Of a stretch of 64,000 nucleotides of DNA, positions 32,726-45,130 are shown one piece after another. Both the position numbers and the translations under genes were made by a program. The stretch is from assembly GCA_000320605.2 (NCBI GenBank), contig KB445793.1:2438803-2502802 (forward strand), given 5' to 3'. Positions within the stretch are counted from its first letter, which is position 1. Every line of letters starts with the position of its first letter. The notes beneath the pieces are model-generated. The model did no database searches. It saw nothing but the letters and a program-made list of their open reading frames with translations, and was not told the origin of the DNA. Source of the DNA: Gelatoporia subvermispora B. Lineage: Eukaryota; Basidiomycota; Agaricomycetes; Polyporales; Gelatoporiaceae.

Positions 32726-34985
32726 ATGACGACCCAGTTTGATCGCATCTACCATGGTCTGTCCCCTGAGCTCGGCAGTAAGTAGCCCACAACCCCGCAG
32801 AGTGCCCACCTGACGCCCGGATCAGAGTTCCGTATTGCTGCCAGTGGGATGGCCTGGAAGGGCGAAGAGAGCGAGCAGATGGTCGCCATTTCATCCGCGG
32901 ACATCAAGTGGACGCAGTGGATGAGGGTCGCACGCGGCTATCAGCTCAGAGTGGGCCTCAGGGATCGGAAAAGGGAGATATTCGACGGCTTCGTCCGTGA
33001 GGTGAGTTCTGATTCATTCCCTCCAGGTCACACCCAGCATGAATGCAATTGATTAACACGTACATCAGGACCATGACAAGCTGGCACAGCTGATGAAGCA
33101 ACACTTTAGCATCGCCCTCGAGACCAAGGAGGTCTCAGTAAAGGGTTGGAACTGGGGCGTAACAGATTTTCAAGGCGAGCGTGGCAGTGCAAATACACAG
33201 AACACCTAAGCTGACTCTACTCGGACAATGAACAGGCGATGACCTTGCATTCGTCGTCTCCAACAAGACCGCCTTTGAGCTTCCCCTCACCAATGTCGCA
33301 AATTCCAACATCGCGGGCCGTACAGAGGTCTCCCTCGAGTTCGCGGCACCATCCAACAGCAAAAAGCCGTCGAAGGGCGCGCCTGATGAAATGGTGGAAA
33401 TCCGTTTCTACGTTCCGGGAACCCACACTCGTAGTGCACGCGGCTCGGACGCTGGCTCACAAAAATCCGACGACGAGGAAGAGGAGATCAGCGCGGCGCA
33501 GGCGTTCCACGACACTGTCAAAGAAAAGGCCGAGATCGGCCAGGTCTCAGCAGACGTTATCCTCAGCTTTGAGGAGGTGCTTGTGCTAACCCCCCGTGGT
33601 CGCTACGATGTGGATATGTTCCGGGAGTTCCTGCGTCTGCGTGGCAAGACATATGACTACAAGATCATGTACTCCAGCATCTCCAGGCTCTTCCTTCTGC
33701 CCAAAGACGACCAGCACGTCCTCTTCATTGTATGTTCTATGTGCTGCATTTGTGGTTTCTGCCTTGACATATGTTTTGTAGCTCGGTCTGAGCAATCCCA
33801 TTAGGCAAGGTCAGACGCGGTACCAGTACCTCGTCATGCAATACAGCCGGGAAGAGGAGATCACTGCAGAGCTGAACATGGAAGAGTGAGTGCACTTTCT
33901 TTGAAAACGACTCTCGCTAATACAATGATCTCAGGGAAGAAGTTGCGAAATATGACCGGCTGAAGAAGAACTACGAGGATCCGACCTTTGAGGTTGTGTC
34001 TGGCGTGTTCCGGGCGCTATCTGGAAAGAAGATCATCGGCGCTGGTAGCTTCCAGAGGTGAATCCAATTGACGCTTCGGAGCAATCTGTCACTGACACCC
34101 TGATCCACTAGCCACAACGGTCACCCCGGCATCAAGGCTAACTTGAAGGCCGTTCAGGGAGACCTGTTCATGCTCGAGAAGTTCATCTTCTTCGTCTCGA
34201 AGCAGCCCACCCTCATCGAGCTCTCCGACATCCACCAAGTCGTCTTCTCGCGGCTGGGCGCTGGCCTCGGCGCGACCGCCGCGCGCACGTTCGACCTTAA
34301 GATCGTCACGAAGAGCGGGCCCGAGTACACCTTCACGTCGATTAACAAGGAGGAGCACGAGGGCACCGAGGCGTACCTCCGGGATAAGAAGGTCAAGGTG
34401 AAGAACGAGATGATGGAGGGCGAGCTCATCATGGGCGGCGACGAGGAGGACGAGGAGATGCAGAGCGTCGCGAGCAGCGGCGAGGAGGCGCCCAAGCCGC
34501 GGCTGGGTGGCGACGATGAAGATAGTGAAGAAGGTATGTCACACCTGGGCTGGGCTCACCTATATCATGCGCTAGTATCTTACTGAGCGGCCCCATCATT
34601 TGTAGATGAGGACTTCCAGGCGTCAGACTCGGATTCCGGCTCTCCCACCGAGTCCGACGAATCTGACTCGGGCGCTGCGACGGCGTCAGATGCGAGCGGC
34701 GACCGCGAGTTCACAAAGGCGGCCAAGGGCAAGGCGAAGGTGCCAAAGAAGAAAGCCCCCGCCAAGAAGGCGAAGAAAGGGAGCGACGAGGAGAGCGGGG
34801 ACGAGGAGGAAAAGCCTAAGAAGGCGGCTCCTAGACCCAAGCCCAAGCCCAAGAAGAAGACCGATGCTGCTGAGCCTATGGATGTGGACGAGGAGAAGCC
34901 CAAGCCCAAGCCGAAACCGAAGCCGAAGGTAAAGGAGGGCGAGGATGGTCCTGCTAAGAAGAAGCTGAAGAAATCCTCGGACTGA
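32726..34985 (+). CDS. POB3: FACT complex subunit Pob3 (SSRP1 homologue without HMG box)
   Basis: Starts ATG 32726 (exon 1 to 32777, next exon from 32826); about 600 aa in several exons. The N-terminal/dimerisation domain (FRIAASGMAWK ... GYQLRVGLRDRKREIFDGF), the middle double-PH domain (ILSFEEVLVLTPRGRYDVDMF..FLRLRGKTYDYKI.YSSI.RLFLLPK, then HPGIKANLKAVQGDLFMLEKF.FF..KQPTLI) and a long acidic then Lys/Pro-rich tail are present. No HMG box follows, which is normal for fungal Pob3, where Nhp6 supplies it. With Spt16 it forms the histone chaperone FACT in the nucleus, reorganising nucleosomes during transcription and replication. The basic KPKPKPK tail is unusually long and is probably a disordered nuclear-localisation region. 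Confidence 0.95.
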
Positions 34986-35280
34986 GCCTGCCATTAATCT
35001 TTCCTCTTGTCTAGTAGATTCTCACCACACGTCGGCCATCTTGCTTTGCTCTCGCACCCTGTATCGTATGTATTCTGCTGAATTGTATTTCTTCTGTCTG
35101 CACACACACCCGCACTCTCGCTACATAGGTAGGTTGTTATACAAAGGAAGGTGGTCGCATCCGGAGGACAAATCAAGTATCGACACATAGATAGAAGTGT
35201 AGGATAGCAATAGGATGTGCGAAGTAAGGAACGGAGTCGGGCAATCCTTCAGACCAAACCGGATTAAATTACTTAAATAC

Positions 35281-38200
35281 TTATGAGATGCGCTTCGCCA
35301 GTAGGGAGCCCGGCTGGAAGCCAACAGCACTGGTGGGCACGTCGTTCTTTGAGGGGTTGACGTCTACCAGTGGCTGCGCGGGCCGCTGCCCAGCCTGGGC
35401 ACGGGTGCCAGCACGATGGAGAGCAGACGAGCCTGTCCCCGATGATAGTACATTGCGCTCTTGATAAAGGATGTACGACTGAAGCACAGGCATCAGCACC
35501 AGGACAAACTCGTCACATACGCAAAAATTCTATGCTTACCCTTGCAAGAAGAATCTTCTCTAGCCAGTTCTTGCCTTCGCCTTCACCGGTGGAGAATACG
35601 TGGAGGTAGTCCGATGTGTTCTCGAAGAACGTGATGCTGTCCGTGGACTTTGCGGCGAAGACAAACGGCTTCGGGGCTTTGTGGACCCGCGTGACATAGT
35701 ACGCGTCGAAGTTGGACAGGGAGCAGAGGAAGGTCTGATCCTTAGCCTGTTCGGGCGTAAGCATCCATGAATAGACAGAGGATGAGACGATCGACGTACA
35801 TTGTCTTTCTTCGAGAGCCAGACACCATGTTCACGCAACTCCATCCACCTCTTTTGCCACTTGCCACGCTTGTACTCGTACTGCACATAGCCACTGCAGA
35901 TCGGAGAACTCGCAGGCATGGCCTATGGGTCGTCACGTCAGCGACTCGATCACTCTGCACATTCTGAACGGACTCACGGAAACACTGAGCTTTGGCGCAA
36001 GTAGGGTGCGCTTGATGACCAAGAGATTGACAGTCTTGTCGGTGTTCCAGGAGCCGCAGACATCCGAGAGGAGCTCAAAGTTCCGGATAGGACGCTCTGC
36101 AAATGGCCCAGTGAGTCAACCGCGGCACTTATCATATCACCATCCGCACTCACCCATCCCAAAATCCTGCGACACTTCCCAGACCATCCAACCTCCACTG
36201 CCTGCTCCATGATCCAGCGCGCCCTGGCTGTCCACAATCTGCAGCACCTCCCCCGCGCTCGTGCTCGACCCAATCTCCACCAAACAGAACCTTTGCATAT
36301 TCCCAATGAACACCCGCTGCTGCCACATCGTCTGCGCCTTCGCGTGCGCCTGTGCGAATGTTGGCGTGGGCAGCGGCGGCGCGTGGGCAGGGTCCGTAGT
36401 GACCGACGGCTTCCGCAGGCGCGAGCGCGAGCGCGCCGCCGCAGCAGAAATCGACGCGCTCTCATGCCGATCCAGCTCGGCCGACGAGCGCTGCGTCTGC
36501 CGTTCGCGGTCCACGCTCGGTCGACGCGATGGCGGTCGCGAAGGCGCGCGCATAGACCGGCCACGCTCCTCCGCTGCAGGAGGCTCGTCCGAGCGCCTTT
36601 TGCCCGCCGCGGCTGCGCTCGGGAGCGCAGGCATAGGCGTCGACAAAAAGGCTGGGGGCTCGTCGGGCCGCCTGCGCGACGCGCCGCGGCTGACGAGGCC
36701 CGAGGGGACGACGGGTGTGGGCGGGGCAGGTGAGGGCGGGACGGAATCGCCGCCGCCGGCCGTGCCTGGGCGGCGGATCGAGCGCATGGGGCGCAGTCCG
36801 CGATCGCGCCCGCGTTCCTGCGCCGCGTCGGGGGCATGGGCGGGAGCAGAGACTAGAGTTGTCGCAGCGCGTTGGGGTGCCCTCGGCGGGATAGCGGGGC
36901 GCTCGGGTTCCGCAGGCCGCGAGTCCTGGGACCTGTCTCTGCGGCCGAACGGCTTGAAGATCGCGTCGAGGGATGGGCGGCGAGAACGCGTGGTCGGGGG
37001 GACGTTCGGTGAGGGGACGGGGGCGGACGCAGACGCGGTGCTGAGCGTCTTCGTCTGGAGCCCCAGGAGTTTCTGCGTGAGGTCCGCGACGGCGATGGGG
37101 CTGGACGCGCCGCCGGGCAGGGTCTTCAAGCGGCGGCCCTCCGAACGCTCCGGGCGGGGCGGCTTGGGCGGGCTCGCGGCGAGCGTGCCGGACATCGTGC
37201 GCGCCTCGGCGCCTGCGGGCCTTGCCGCGCGCGCGAGCGCGTCGCGGCGGTCGTCCACGTCGCGCCCACGTAGCGTGCGCTCGTGCCGGCGCTGGTCGAG
37301 CTCGTCGCGTACCTGCCGCCGGATCGTGCGCTGCGCCTTGAGCGCGGTCGGGATCTGCTGCGCGAGCGGCACGTCGTCGTCTGCGTGTGCGTGCGCGTGC
37401 GCGTCGCTCCGCAGTGTCCTGGCGCGTACGGGGGCCCCGCGCACGGGGATGTCTTCCTCGTCGGAGCTCTCCTCCTCGGATGATTCCTCCTCGGACGTCG
37501 TGGATTGCGGGTCGGGCCGCCGACCACGGTCGTCATCGCGTCCTCGGCGCCCTCCAGATCCACCATTCCCACCATGTCCATCGCCAAATCCATTGCCTCC
37601 GCCGTTCGCGTGACCATTGCCGTACGACTGCTGGCTGTGGTTACCGTTGCGGTCTGACCGAGTCGGATATCTGCCCGGCGGGTCGCGCCGTCCGCCCTCG
37701 GTACCATCGACAGCTTCCTCCATGTCGTCAAAGCCCTCGGTCGCGCTGTCGTACTGGGTAGACGCTTTGGACGACGACGACACCTGCCTGCTAAGACTCG
37801 CGCGCGAGAACCGCTCGGTGATGTCGTTGGCGTCGAGCGGAAAGTCCTGCTCGGAGAGCATGTCGTAGGACATGCGGGGCGAGCTGTAGGAGGGCCATGG
37901 GATGCCGAACGGGGAGAACGGCTCCTCGTCGAGATCCGAGTGGTCATCCGAGCGTTCGATGTATTCGCCATAGTCACTCGAGGTCGCCGAAGTGGACCGC
38001 GAATGGCCGCTGCTGCTGGACGGGGTGGAACTGTAAAAACTGGGCGAAAGGGGCGAGTCGGACTCAGAGTCCGCCGAGCCCGCGCTGTACGTCGTGACGT
38101 CCGAGTCTGAGCGCTGGAGGGGGTGCGCCGGGAGGCTCGCAAGCGTGCGGATCGTCTCCGCCGACGTGCCCGGCTCGACGTCCTCGTCCCTTCTCTTGCG

Positions 38201-39480
38201 GCCGCTAGGCGGCGGACTGTGTACCACCCGCCCGCCGGGCGACGGCGTCCGCGAAAGTTGAGTGACTGCATTTGCATAATCGTATTCAAGAGTAGACAAA
38301 AGGTCCGCCTCGATCGACCGGGTATGTGGGCGGGGACATAAGACTTCCGGGTATGACTGCAGACAAGGGTGGTATGGCCCGGGGAATTCCGAGGCGGCAG
38401 GCGGCACAGGGCACGAAGGTGCTGAAAAGGAGTAGCAAGGGTCCGAGACTGCGTGCAATAGGGCAGGCGCGTTTATGGTATCCTCAGCCGCCGCCGAATC
38501 GTCTGGAGTAGACGCAGACTCAGACGAACATTGGTATTGGGTATCCGGGTCCGCGGGCGTTTCCGCGCCACCATCTAATTGTGGATCATTGACAAAGTAA
38601 CATCCCTCTTTTCCCGAAGTAGATTGGTCGCTGAGGATCATCCTCGAGTCTCTGATTGTGCTCAGCTCCGTCGGTCGCCGCAAGTGCCTGTGCCTCCGCA
38701 TCTCCGGCGAGCTACGTGATGGCCGAGGCGACACGGCCCCACGATCCCACGGCTCCAAAGGCAGGTGCGCGCCGACACTCCCTTTACGTACCTAGACGCG
38801 TTCAAATACACGTTGAGTTCTTGTTGTCTTACCACGTCAGTCAAAGCGTGTGCACGTACCTGAGGGACAACCACCTGCGATCGCGCGAGCGCATTGAGCG
38901 AGGGCAGCGACGGCCGGGATGTAAAGGCAGGCCTGGTATACGCGGGCCGCACGTGAGTCGAGGAACGCGGTCGCGTGAGCGGGGGTCTCGAAGGCTCAGT
39001 GGGGGACACGGGCGACGAGGCGGGGAGACTGCGCAGCGACGCAAAGGACGACGCGCGGTGCAGCTCGCGCGTGGGGGCCGCGTCTATTCCGACGCTCTGA
39101 GACAGTGGGGAGCGAGGTGGCGGCAGAAGACTCCCAGACGAGGACGACGCGCTCAAGTGCAGATCAAGGGGCGGCGGGCGCGACAGCCGCAGTGACGGCG
39201 CGGGAGAAAGGTCCGCAAACGGGTCGTCGTCGAGAAGATCGGGTGGGGGAGAGTAACTCGAACGAGATGGCACCTCTAGCAGCGGGAGATCGGGCAGCGA
39301 CGAGAGGGAGCCGAACTCTGCAGAATCTGATGAAAGGAAGCTCTCGACGCTTTCGCTTGAGACTGTCGCGGAATGCGAACGCGCTCTTCTTGTGGGAGAC
39401 GACGGCGGTGTGAAGGTAGAATCCAGAGACCAGGATGTGCTCGTGAAGAGGGTCTGCAACGAGCGACGTTTCTTTGCCAT
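35281..39480 (-). CDS. RA-PH domain protein (Ras-associating plus pleckstrin homology), about 1300 aa
   Basis: Exon 1 39480-38860, exon 2 38791-36154 (2.6 kb), then four shorter exons to TAA 35281. The first about 1000 residues are Ser/Pro/Arg-rich and probably disordered, with a His-rich and a Gly/Asn-rich tract. The C-terminal part is a Ras-associating domain (QRFCLVEIGSSTSAGEVLQIV ... WMVWEVSQDFG-ERPIRNFELLSDV) followed by a PH domain (SGYVQYEYKRGKWQKRWMELREHGVWL ... STDSITFFENTSDYLHVFSTGEGEGKNWLEKI). This RA-PH order is that of adaptor proteins linking Ras-like GTPases to membranes and the cytoskeleton. The gene is convergent with POB3. Partner GTPase unknown. Several long plus-strand frames across exon 2 are GC-rich shadows. 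Confidence 0.85.
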
Positions 39481-42033
39481 GGTGGAAGGAGCAGAGTTGG
39501 GGATGATGTCGGGGGATGCGAGGGGCTGGAGAATGTAAATGCGCGATTAGATTTACGCATTCCGGCGGGAAGGAGGAAGAATGCACGAAGGGCACGCGTG
39601 ATGGGTTCGTTTAAACGCCTGCGCAGATAGTGCGACGGGCGCAAGAAACGAACATGAGGAGTGCGTATTACGCTAGCAAGGCCAGGCAATGCCCCTGCAT
39701 ACGGAATACACGAGGCTCGCGGGCATCCGATACCTGATTCGTAAGGGAACGCTCACAGATATATCAGCATCCTGCAGGAACGCGGGCACCGGGGGTAGTG
39801 GCGGTTCGACTTTCGCGCCGAGGCCAAGGTGGTAACAGAGCAATTCTTGTGCAAGGTCGTGTTCTGTGTTGGCAGTCAAGCTTTCTGTGTTACCAGCCAA
39901 GCTCGAGATCAGACCGCAGGCGATTTCGGAGATGTCTACAGTCGCGCAGGAACGGGGGAACTCTGGGACACGCAACACGCCGTGATGGTCGAAGGCGAGG
40001 GGTGACGATGATGGGATGAGAATGGAGGGCGGGGCGGGGCGACGAATGAATGCATGGCGCTGCATTTGAATGCAGAACGGGGACTGGGATTGCAGGGGAA
40101 GAACTGATCTTCACGGAGTGGGCGGGAGGAAGAGACGCGCTGCAAGTCGCTGTACTCACTGGCCAGGCATGCCTGCCACGCTGGGAGGTTTGTCCTCATA
40201 TAGAAATCGGCCCGCGTGACGACCACCCACCCCAGAAATATTCTCGTCCCCGTCCGCCCTGCTCGTCGTCGTCAACGACGTCCTCCATCCACCCTGCTGA
40301 CTCGCGCCCGCCGTCAGGGCCCGCCAGACTTGTCAGCAACCGCCCATTCCGACATTCTGGACAGTTTGCTCATGACGGTCGTGTGCATTTCGATGATGAT
40401 TAACACCCGCTGGAGCATCTTTCCCTAGCCAATGGGGGCATCACCGGAATATTTATACTCAATTGCGTAGCACGTCACCACCCTCGTTTGCATTCCACCA
40501 ACGGCAACTTTTCTTCCTTGTGCCTCCAGGTCTAGACCTCTTGTACTCTTTACGCGCACCAGTATGTCGAAACTGCCTTTTTGGGAATTCAACGCCTCCC
40601 CAGCGCGCCCCTAGGACTGCATGGCAATGCCATGAGAGATGTCCGAAGTGGACCCTTTTGCAGACGCGAAAATCTGTCCGTAGCAACTCCCGCTGGGGCG
40701 GATTAATGCACGCCATCCCCCGAATGATGCAATTTAGAACCCCTGTCGGGCAATCATGCGTCAGGCATACATGGGACTCCGATACGGAGTCTCCAAGCTG
40801 CGACCGCAGCCATCTCTGGTCTGCAACCATCGTTCCCGGGCCGCTCGCAATATCATTCTATGCCCAGGCAAGACAGACTTAGGAAGACTTGTCAGCAGCC
40901 CAACGTGGGCGGTGACGGTCCCTGGGAGGTCTAAATTAAAGTCTTGCACCGTACGGTCGCGAACGCAGATACATCAATCAAGATTCAACGCTCCTCCCCG
41001 CGCTCAATACGACTGTCATCGCACGGACTTCCAGCATGTGCCACCCTGAAATATGTCCGAGCGCCGTGACTGAGAGTCTGTGCCTCGTCGTCGGGCAATA
41101 TCTGCATCAAGCAATGCCGTCGTCCGATATGTATGGAAGCTCAGCGCATGGCGCAATAAATACACCCTCTCATTACGCGCACGAGCCTGTGCAGACGGCC
41201 GTCTATGCATCGCGAACAACACGCTGCGCGCACGAGAACACAATGACCGCTGAAGATGGGCGCCAGTGCTGTTGCGCACAAGGAAAATGCCGGGACGCTT
41301 TAGCCTCGCACCTTGTTCTCTGGGGTTAATTACCTTTACACCCGGAACACAGAATTTTCTTCCAGTCTCGCGAGCAATGCCCGCGGATTTCCGCCCTTGC
41401 AACTCCCCTTGGGAATCCGTCCTGGGGAGGTATGGAAGTATACTAGCATGCATTGTCGATCTGGACGAGACCGCTGAGCGTCTTCTTCCGCGTTCCATCC
41501 GAACACAGAGCAATCCCGAGGAAGTGCAATTACTCCCGCCTCTTCGCATGTAATTCAGAGAAGACTCCGAGCATCTGGAGTGCAGTTGTGCGCCCAGATT
41601 CCGGTCGAACAGAACCAGCCGGTGAGGTCGAGCCGCCCGCTCAGGTCGATCATCCGGACTCCTGAGCGATTATCGAGCCATGTTGCACCAACGTGGAGAT
41701 TGCATTGGGTCATCGCCTCTCTAGCAGTCGCCTCACGTCGAAACTCTGTTTTTGTAGATCACGGACATGTCGATGATGCTCATGGAAATGGCATGCAACC
41801 GTCGTCCACATGGCAGGAAATAAGGTTCTCGTGATCGGCGAATTTACGGCAATCGAGCACGTGTAGAACATGCTATTGTGAAAAATGCTGAGTTTCTACG
41901 TACTGCTACATGGTACATTCCTCTTTGCGAGTGAAGACATTCCCGGTTGGCTGTCACAAAATGTGAAGCACATGATCAAAATATATGCAGGTAAACGAAA
42001 CGCAAACCTCACGAATATTCTATTCTGATTCCA
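39481..42033. other. 2.5 kb without a confident gene
   Basis: A minus-strand stretch 39673-40226 could be a small gene: one frame reads EFPRSCATVDISEIACGLI and continues openly for 130 codons, and an upstream frame starts at 40226. I could not join them by a consistent splice, and no family is recognised. Frames at 40463-40882 (+) and 41016-41549 (-) look like chance. No repeats or RNA genes seen. Confidence 0.4.
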
Positions 42034-44394
42034 TCACGGTGTCTTGCAAGCTGCCTTGTGCTCACCCCAGTGCGCCTTCTGGCAAGCGCCATCGCAGTAC
42101 CTGCACACAAAGTTCGAGTTGAGCGATGCACAAAATCTCTACCAATTCACACGGATTAATTTACCTCGTCTTCCCACAGCGCCCGCACCTTCTGAGCGCC
42201 GCGCTCGGGTTCCTGCACCACGAGCAACGATAAAGCTCGACAGAGTTCGTCCTGATCAGCGGGTGCGTCCAGCGCCGGGGGCCATGCGCCTCGCCGTTCT
42301 CGCCATCGCCGACGTGTAGATGCTCCAGCCACGCTGCGAGGTCATCCTCCGCTTTCTCAGCGTCCACGCGCGGCGCAGCGCCGAGCGCATCAAAGCGCGC
42401 GAGGATATCCGCCCACTCTGCCTGTGCACCGGGGTACAGACGCAGGATCAGCTCCCGGGCAAGCCGCACCGAGCTTGGCTTCGGCACGTTCCCGAGGAAG
42501 GTCGCGCATTGCTCGGAGAAGGCGATTTTTTCTAGGATCGGCTTCGTATGGCCCGAAAGTCAGTGTTACGTCTGTTCTCTGAGGCTCCAGAGGTCGCTAA
42601 CTTACCTGCAGCTCGCGCAAGTTCGCGTCCAGCTCTGGGCCCCGGATGGTAAGCGTCAGGAGGACGAGCCAGTGCAGCACGCGGCCCAGCCTGAGCGAGT
42701 CTGGGGGTGCCTCAGCTACAAACGCCTTCGCGTCCTCATACGCTGAGATTAGGAATGCGACGGCCTCCGCGTATCGCTCTCCGCTGCTCCCCGCCGCACG
42801 CATCGTTGCAAACCCTAGCTGCGCCGCGTGCTCGACCGCGCGGCGCAAGAGCACCCTGCGCACGAACGGCGTCGTCTGCGCGCACTTGAGACCCTTCTTC
42901 GTCGCGCGCAGGCCCGCCTCTTGCTCCGGCGCGACGCCTATGGGGTAATACGCGTACGCAAGCTGCGGGTTGCGCGCGAGGGCGGCCTGCCCGGCCTTGA
43001 TCGCGTCCTGGATGCGGTTGCGCTTGATGTGGTAGCGAATCTCGAGGATGTCCGCCGCGTCTAGGTCAGCGGGAACGCCAGTCTCGCGGAGGACCCTGGC
43101 ACAGTGCAGCAGCGCGTCTTGCCAGTGTATGAATGGCAGCCCCATATCCTGCGCCCTGAGGTCGGTGATCGTGAGCCGTCCAGTCTGTTCATCCTGTACG
43201 CCGTACCCGCCATCGCCTATGCCGTACGCTGTACGCGTGATGAATCCGGCGAGCGTCCTCCCGAGGGCGCGAGGGTCACGAGCCTGGAGGAAGCCCATCA
43301 TCGTCGCCTGGTACTCCCGCATCGTGTTAAGATAGATGATAGTCTCGCATCTGCTGAAGCCGTAGTCCATCAGGACGTCAACGAGGTGGTCTGGCCACCG
43401 TCGCTGTTTTCCATCGGGCGTCATCAGCATTCTGAGGTCTACCACGGCTCCCTCAGTCTCGGATCCGGAGAACTGAACACGAATTAGCGCGTCCATTGCG
43501 GTGCCCCGCATGCAAATGTTTGTGCTGCGGAGGCAGGCGACGCAGAGGCTAAGCATAGCAGGAGTGGCTTTACACTCTTCTTGGAAGCGGCATGTCGCGC
43601 CAGACAAGAGCGATAAAGCATGGTCGAACATATAGTAGGATGCCGTCGGTTGTTTGATGCTCCTGGTTGTGATCTCAAGGATTTTCCGCATGTCTGACGA
43701 CGTGACGACATTCGGAATCGTTGTATCGTAAGTATCGAGAACATTGCCGACACTGTGGCCGAGAGTCACAATGCAGAGCTCCAGGAGCTTGATATCGTCG
43801 GGGAATTCTTCCATCAGTCGGACAAGCCGCGGAGCTTGTCGCGCGATGTCTTGTCTCGACTCTAATCCACCGTGATGCGTCACCTCTGAAAGCGCCTGTA
43901 ACGCGACATGCCGGGTTAAAGGGATATCCAGAAGAGGCATCAGCTTGGCCAAAAAGCCTTCAGAAATGGAAATGATGAATATGCAGACAGACTGAAAGCT
44001 GATTGCACGGACCTTTCTTGAACAGTTTGTCTCTCAAGAGAGCATCGGCGGACATCTTTGCCCAGATACCAACGATTCCACCCATCATCTTCGGGTTGTT
44101 CTCACTCGAATATGCCCTGTCAAGTTTCCTGTAGATATTGTCGAAATCTTCATGAATCTTCTTCAACCCACTTCGGGTGCTAAGGTCTGATCGGGAGAGC
44201 ACGCCTCGGCGTATGAGGCTATGAGCTCTGTTAAGACTTCTACACTCACCTGGTAATTCAAAATAGTCGCATAAGAGGTGTACGGCAACATTCCAGGTTG
44301 CTGAGTTCTCGATATCCCTCGCAAATGTATCGGAAACCAGTCGTTGCGGTGTGCCCTGCGCAGACACGTTGCCCCTTCTGTGTCGTCTTGGCAT
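42034..44394 (-). CDS. MYND-type zinc finger protein, copy C (intact)
   Basis: Five exons 44394-44250, 44186-44013, 43957-42606, 42541-42165 and 42100-42034 give 704 aa, the same architecture as copy B; exons 4 and 5 have exactly the same lengths (377 and 67 nt). The N-terminal ARM/TPR-like helices (MPLLDIPLTRHVALQALSEV) and the C-terminal MYND finger (CSWC, CGRC, YCDGACQ, H, C) are complete. The donor of intron 2 (GTCCGT) is weak but keeps frame. The ends differ from B and D (MPRRHRRG start), so the copies are well diverged. Function of the family is unknown; MYND fingers mediate protein-protein binding. A tandem relative lies 700 bp upstream on the same strand. Confidence 0.9.
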
Positions 44395-45130
44395 GTTGCG
44401 TCGATCTGGAATCGATGAGCTCACACAAGTCGGGCAACCCGAGAGATATGTGAGGTAGCTCACTTAGTGAGAAGGTTCAGATCTCAGAGGTGCCGCCACG
44501 AGTCAGGCTGTGAGGGTCTTCGACTTCTCGAACACGTCCTCATCTAGCGAGTCATCTCAGTTCTGTCACAGTCGTCGCATTCACCAACCAGAAGACTCGC
44601 GCTCTGGTGTGTGTATTCCCATTGAGCACGGATGTTGAGTACTGTGTGTAGCTCGAGTGAAGTTCTGCATAGTATGACACTATGAGGTAGAGGGCAACAG
44701 TGCTTGTGCTTAAATAATTCATTATCATGTGAAATCCTCGTTGACTACTGCACTTCCGGATTCGCGCGCCGCGCGAAAGGCGCCGATTGACTCTCGTCGC
44801 GATCGTGGCTAGTGGACTCCAATCTGGTTCGGACACACGTTTAAGAACACTCTCGCTCTTTTCCAAAACAAGTCTTGAAGATGCATTGTCCTGACCAGAG
44901 ATGATGCGCTATACCGATAATCGAATTGTTTCAGAACGGTTACAACATGCTATTCTGCAAGATTGGTACATGACACATGATTCTTTGATAGCAAGAGAGC
45001 GAGGACAAGTGAGGCGCGTAGATAAAGCGAATTCATATAGCAGGATGCACAAGATGTATTCGAGAACAGCGGTAGATCGATCAAAGAGATATGGGCTCTG
45101 AATGTCAGTTCGCGCTTTCTCATGTCGAGG
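44395..45130. other. Spacer between MYND copies C and D
   Basis: About 740 bp with no recognised gene. It holds the promoter of copy C and the 3' end of copy D. Confidence 0.5.

Noticed and set aside
36261..37613. 450-codon plus-strand frame
   Set aside because: Antisense to the GC-rich coding exon of the RA-PH gene; Arg/Ser/Ala-rich with no motif. Shadow frame.
37126..38289. 387-codon minus-strand frame, Arg/Thr-rich
   Set aside because: Other frame of the same strand within RA-PH exon 2; the chosen frame carries the RA domain and splices to the PH domain.
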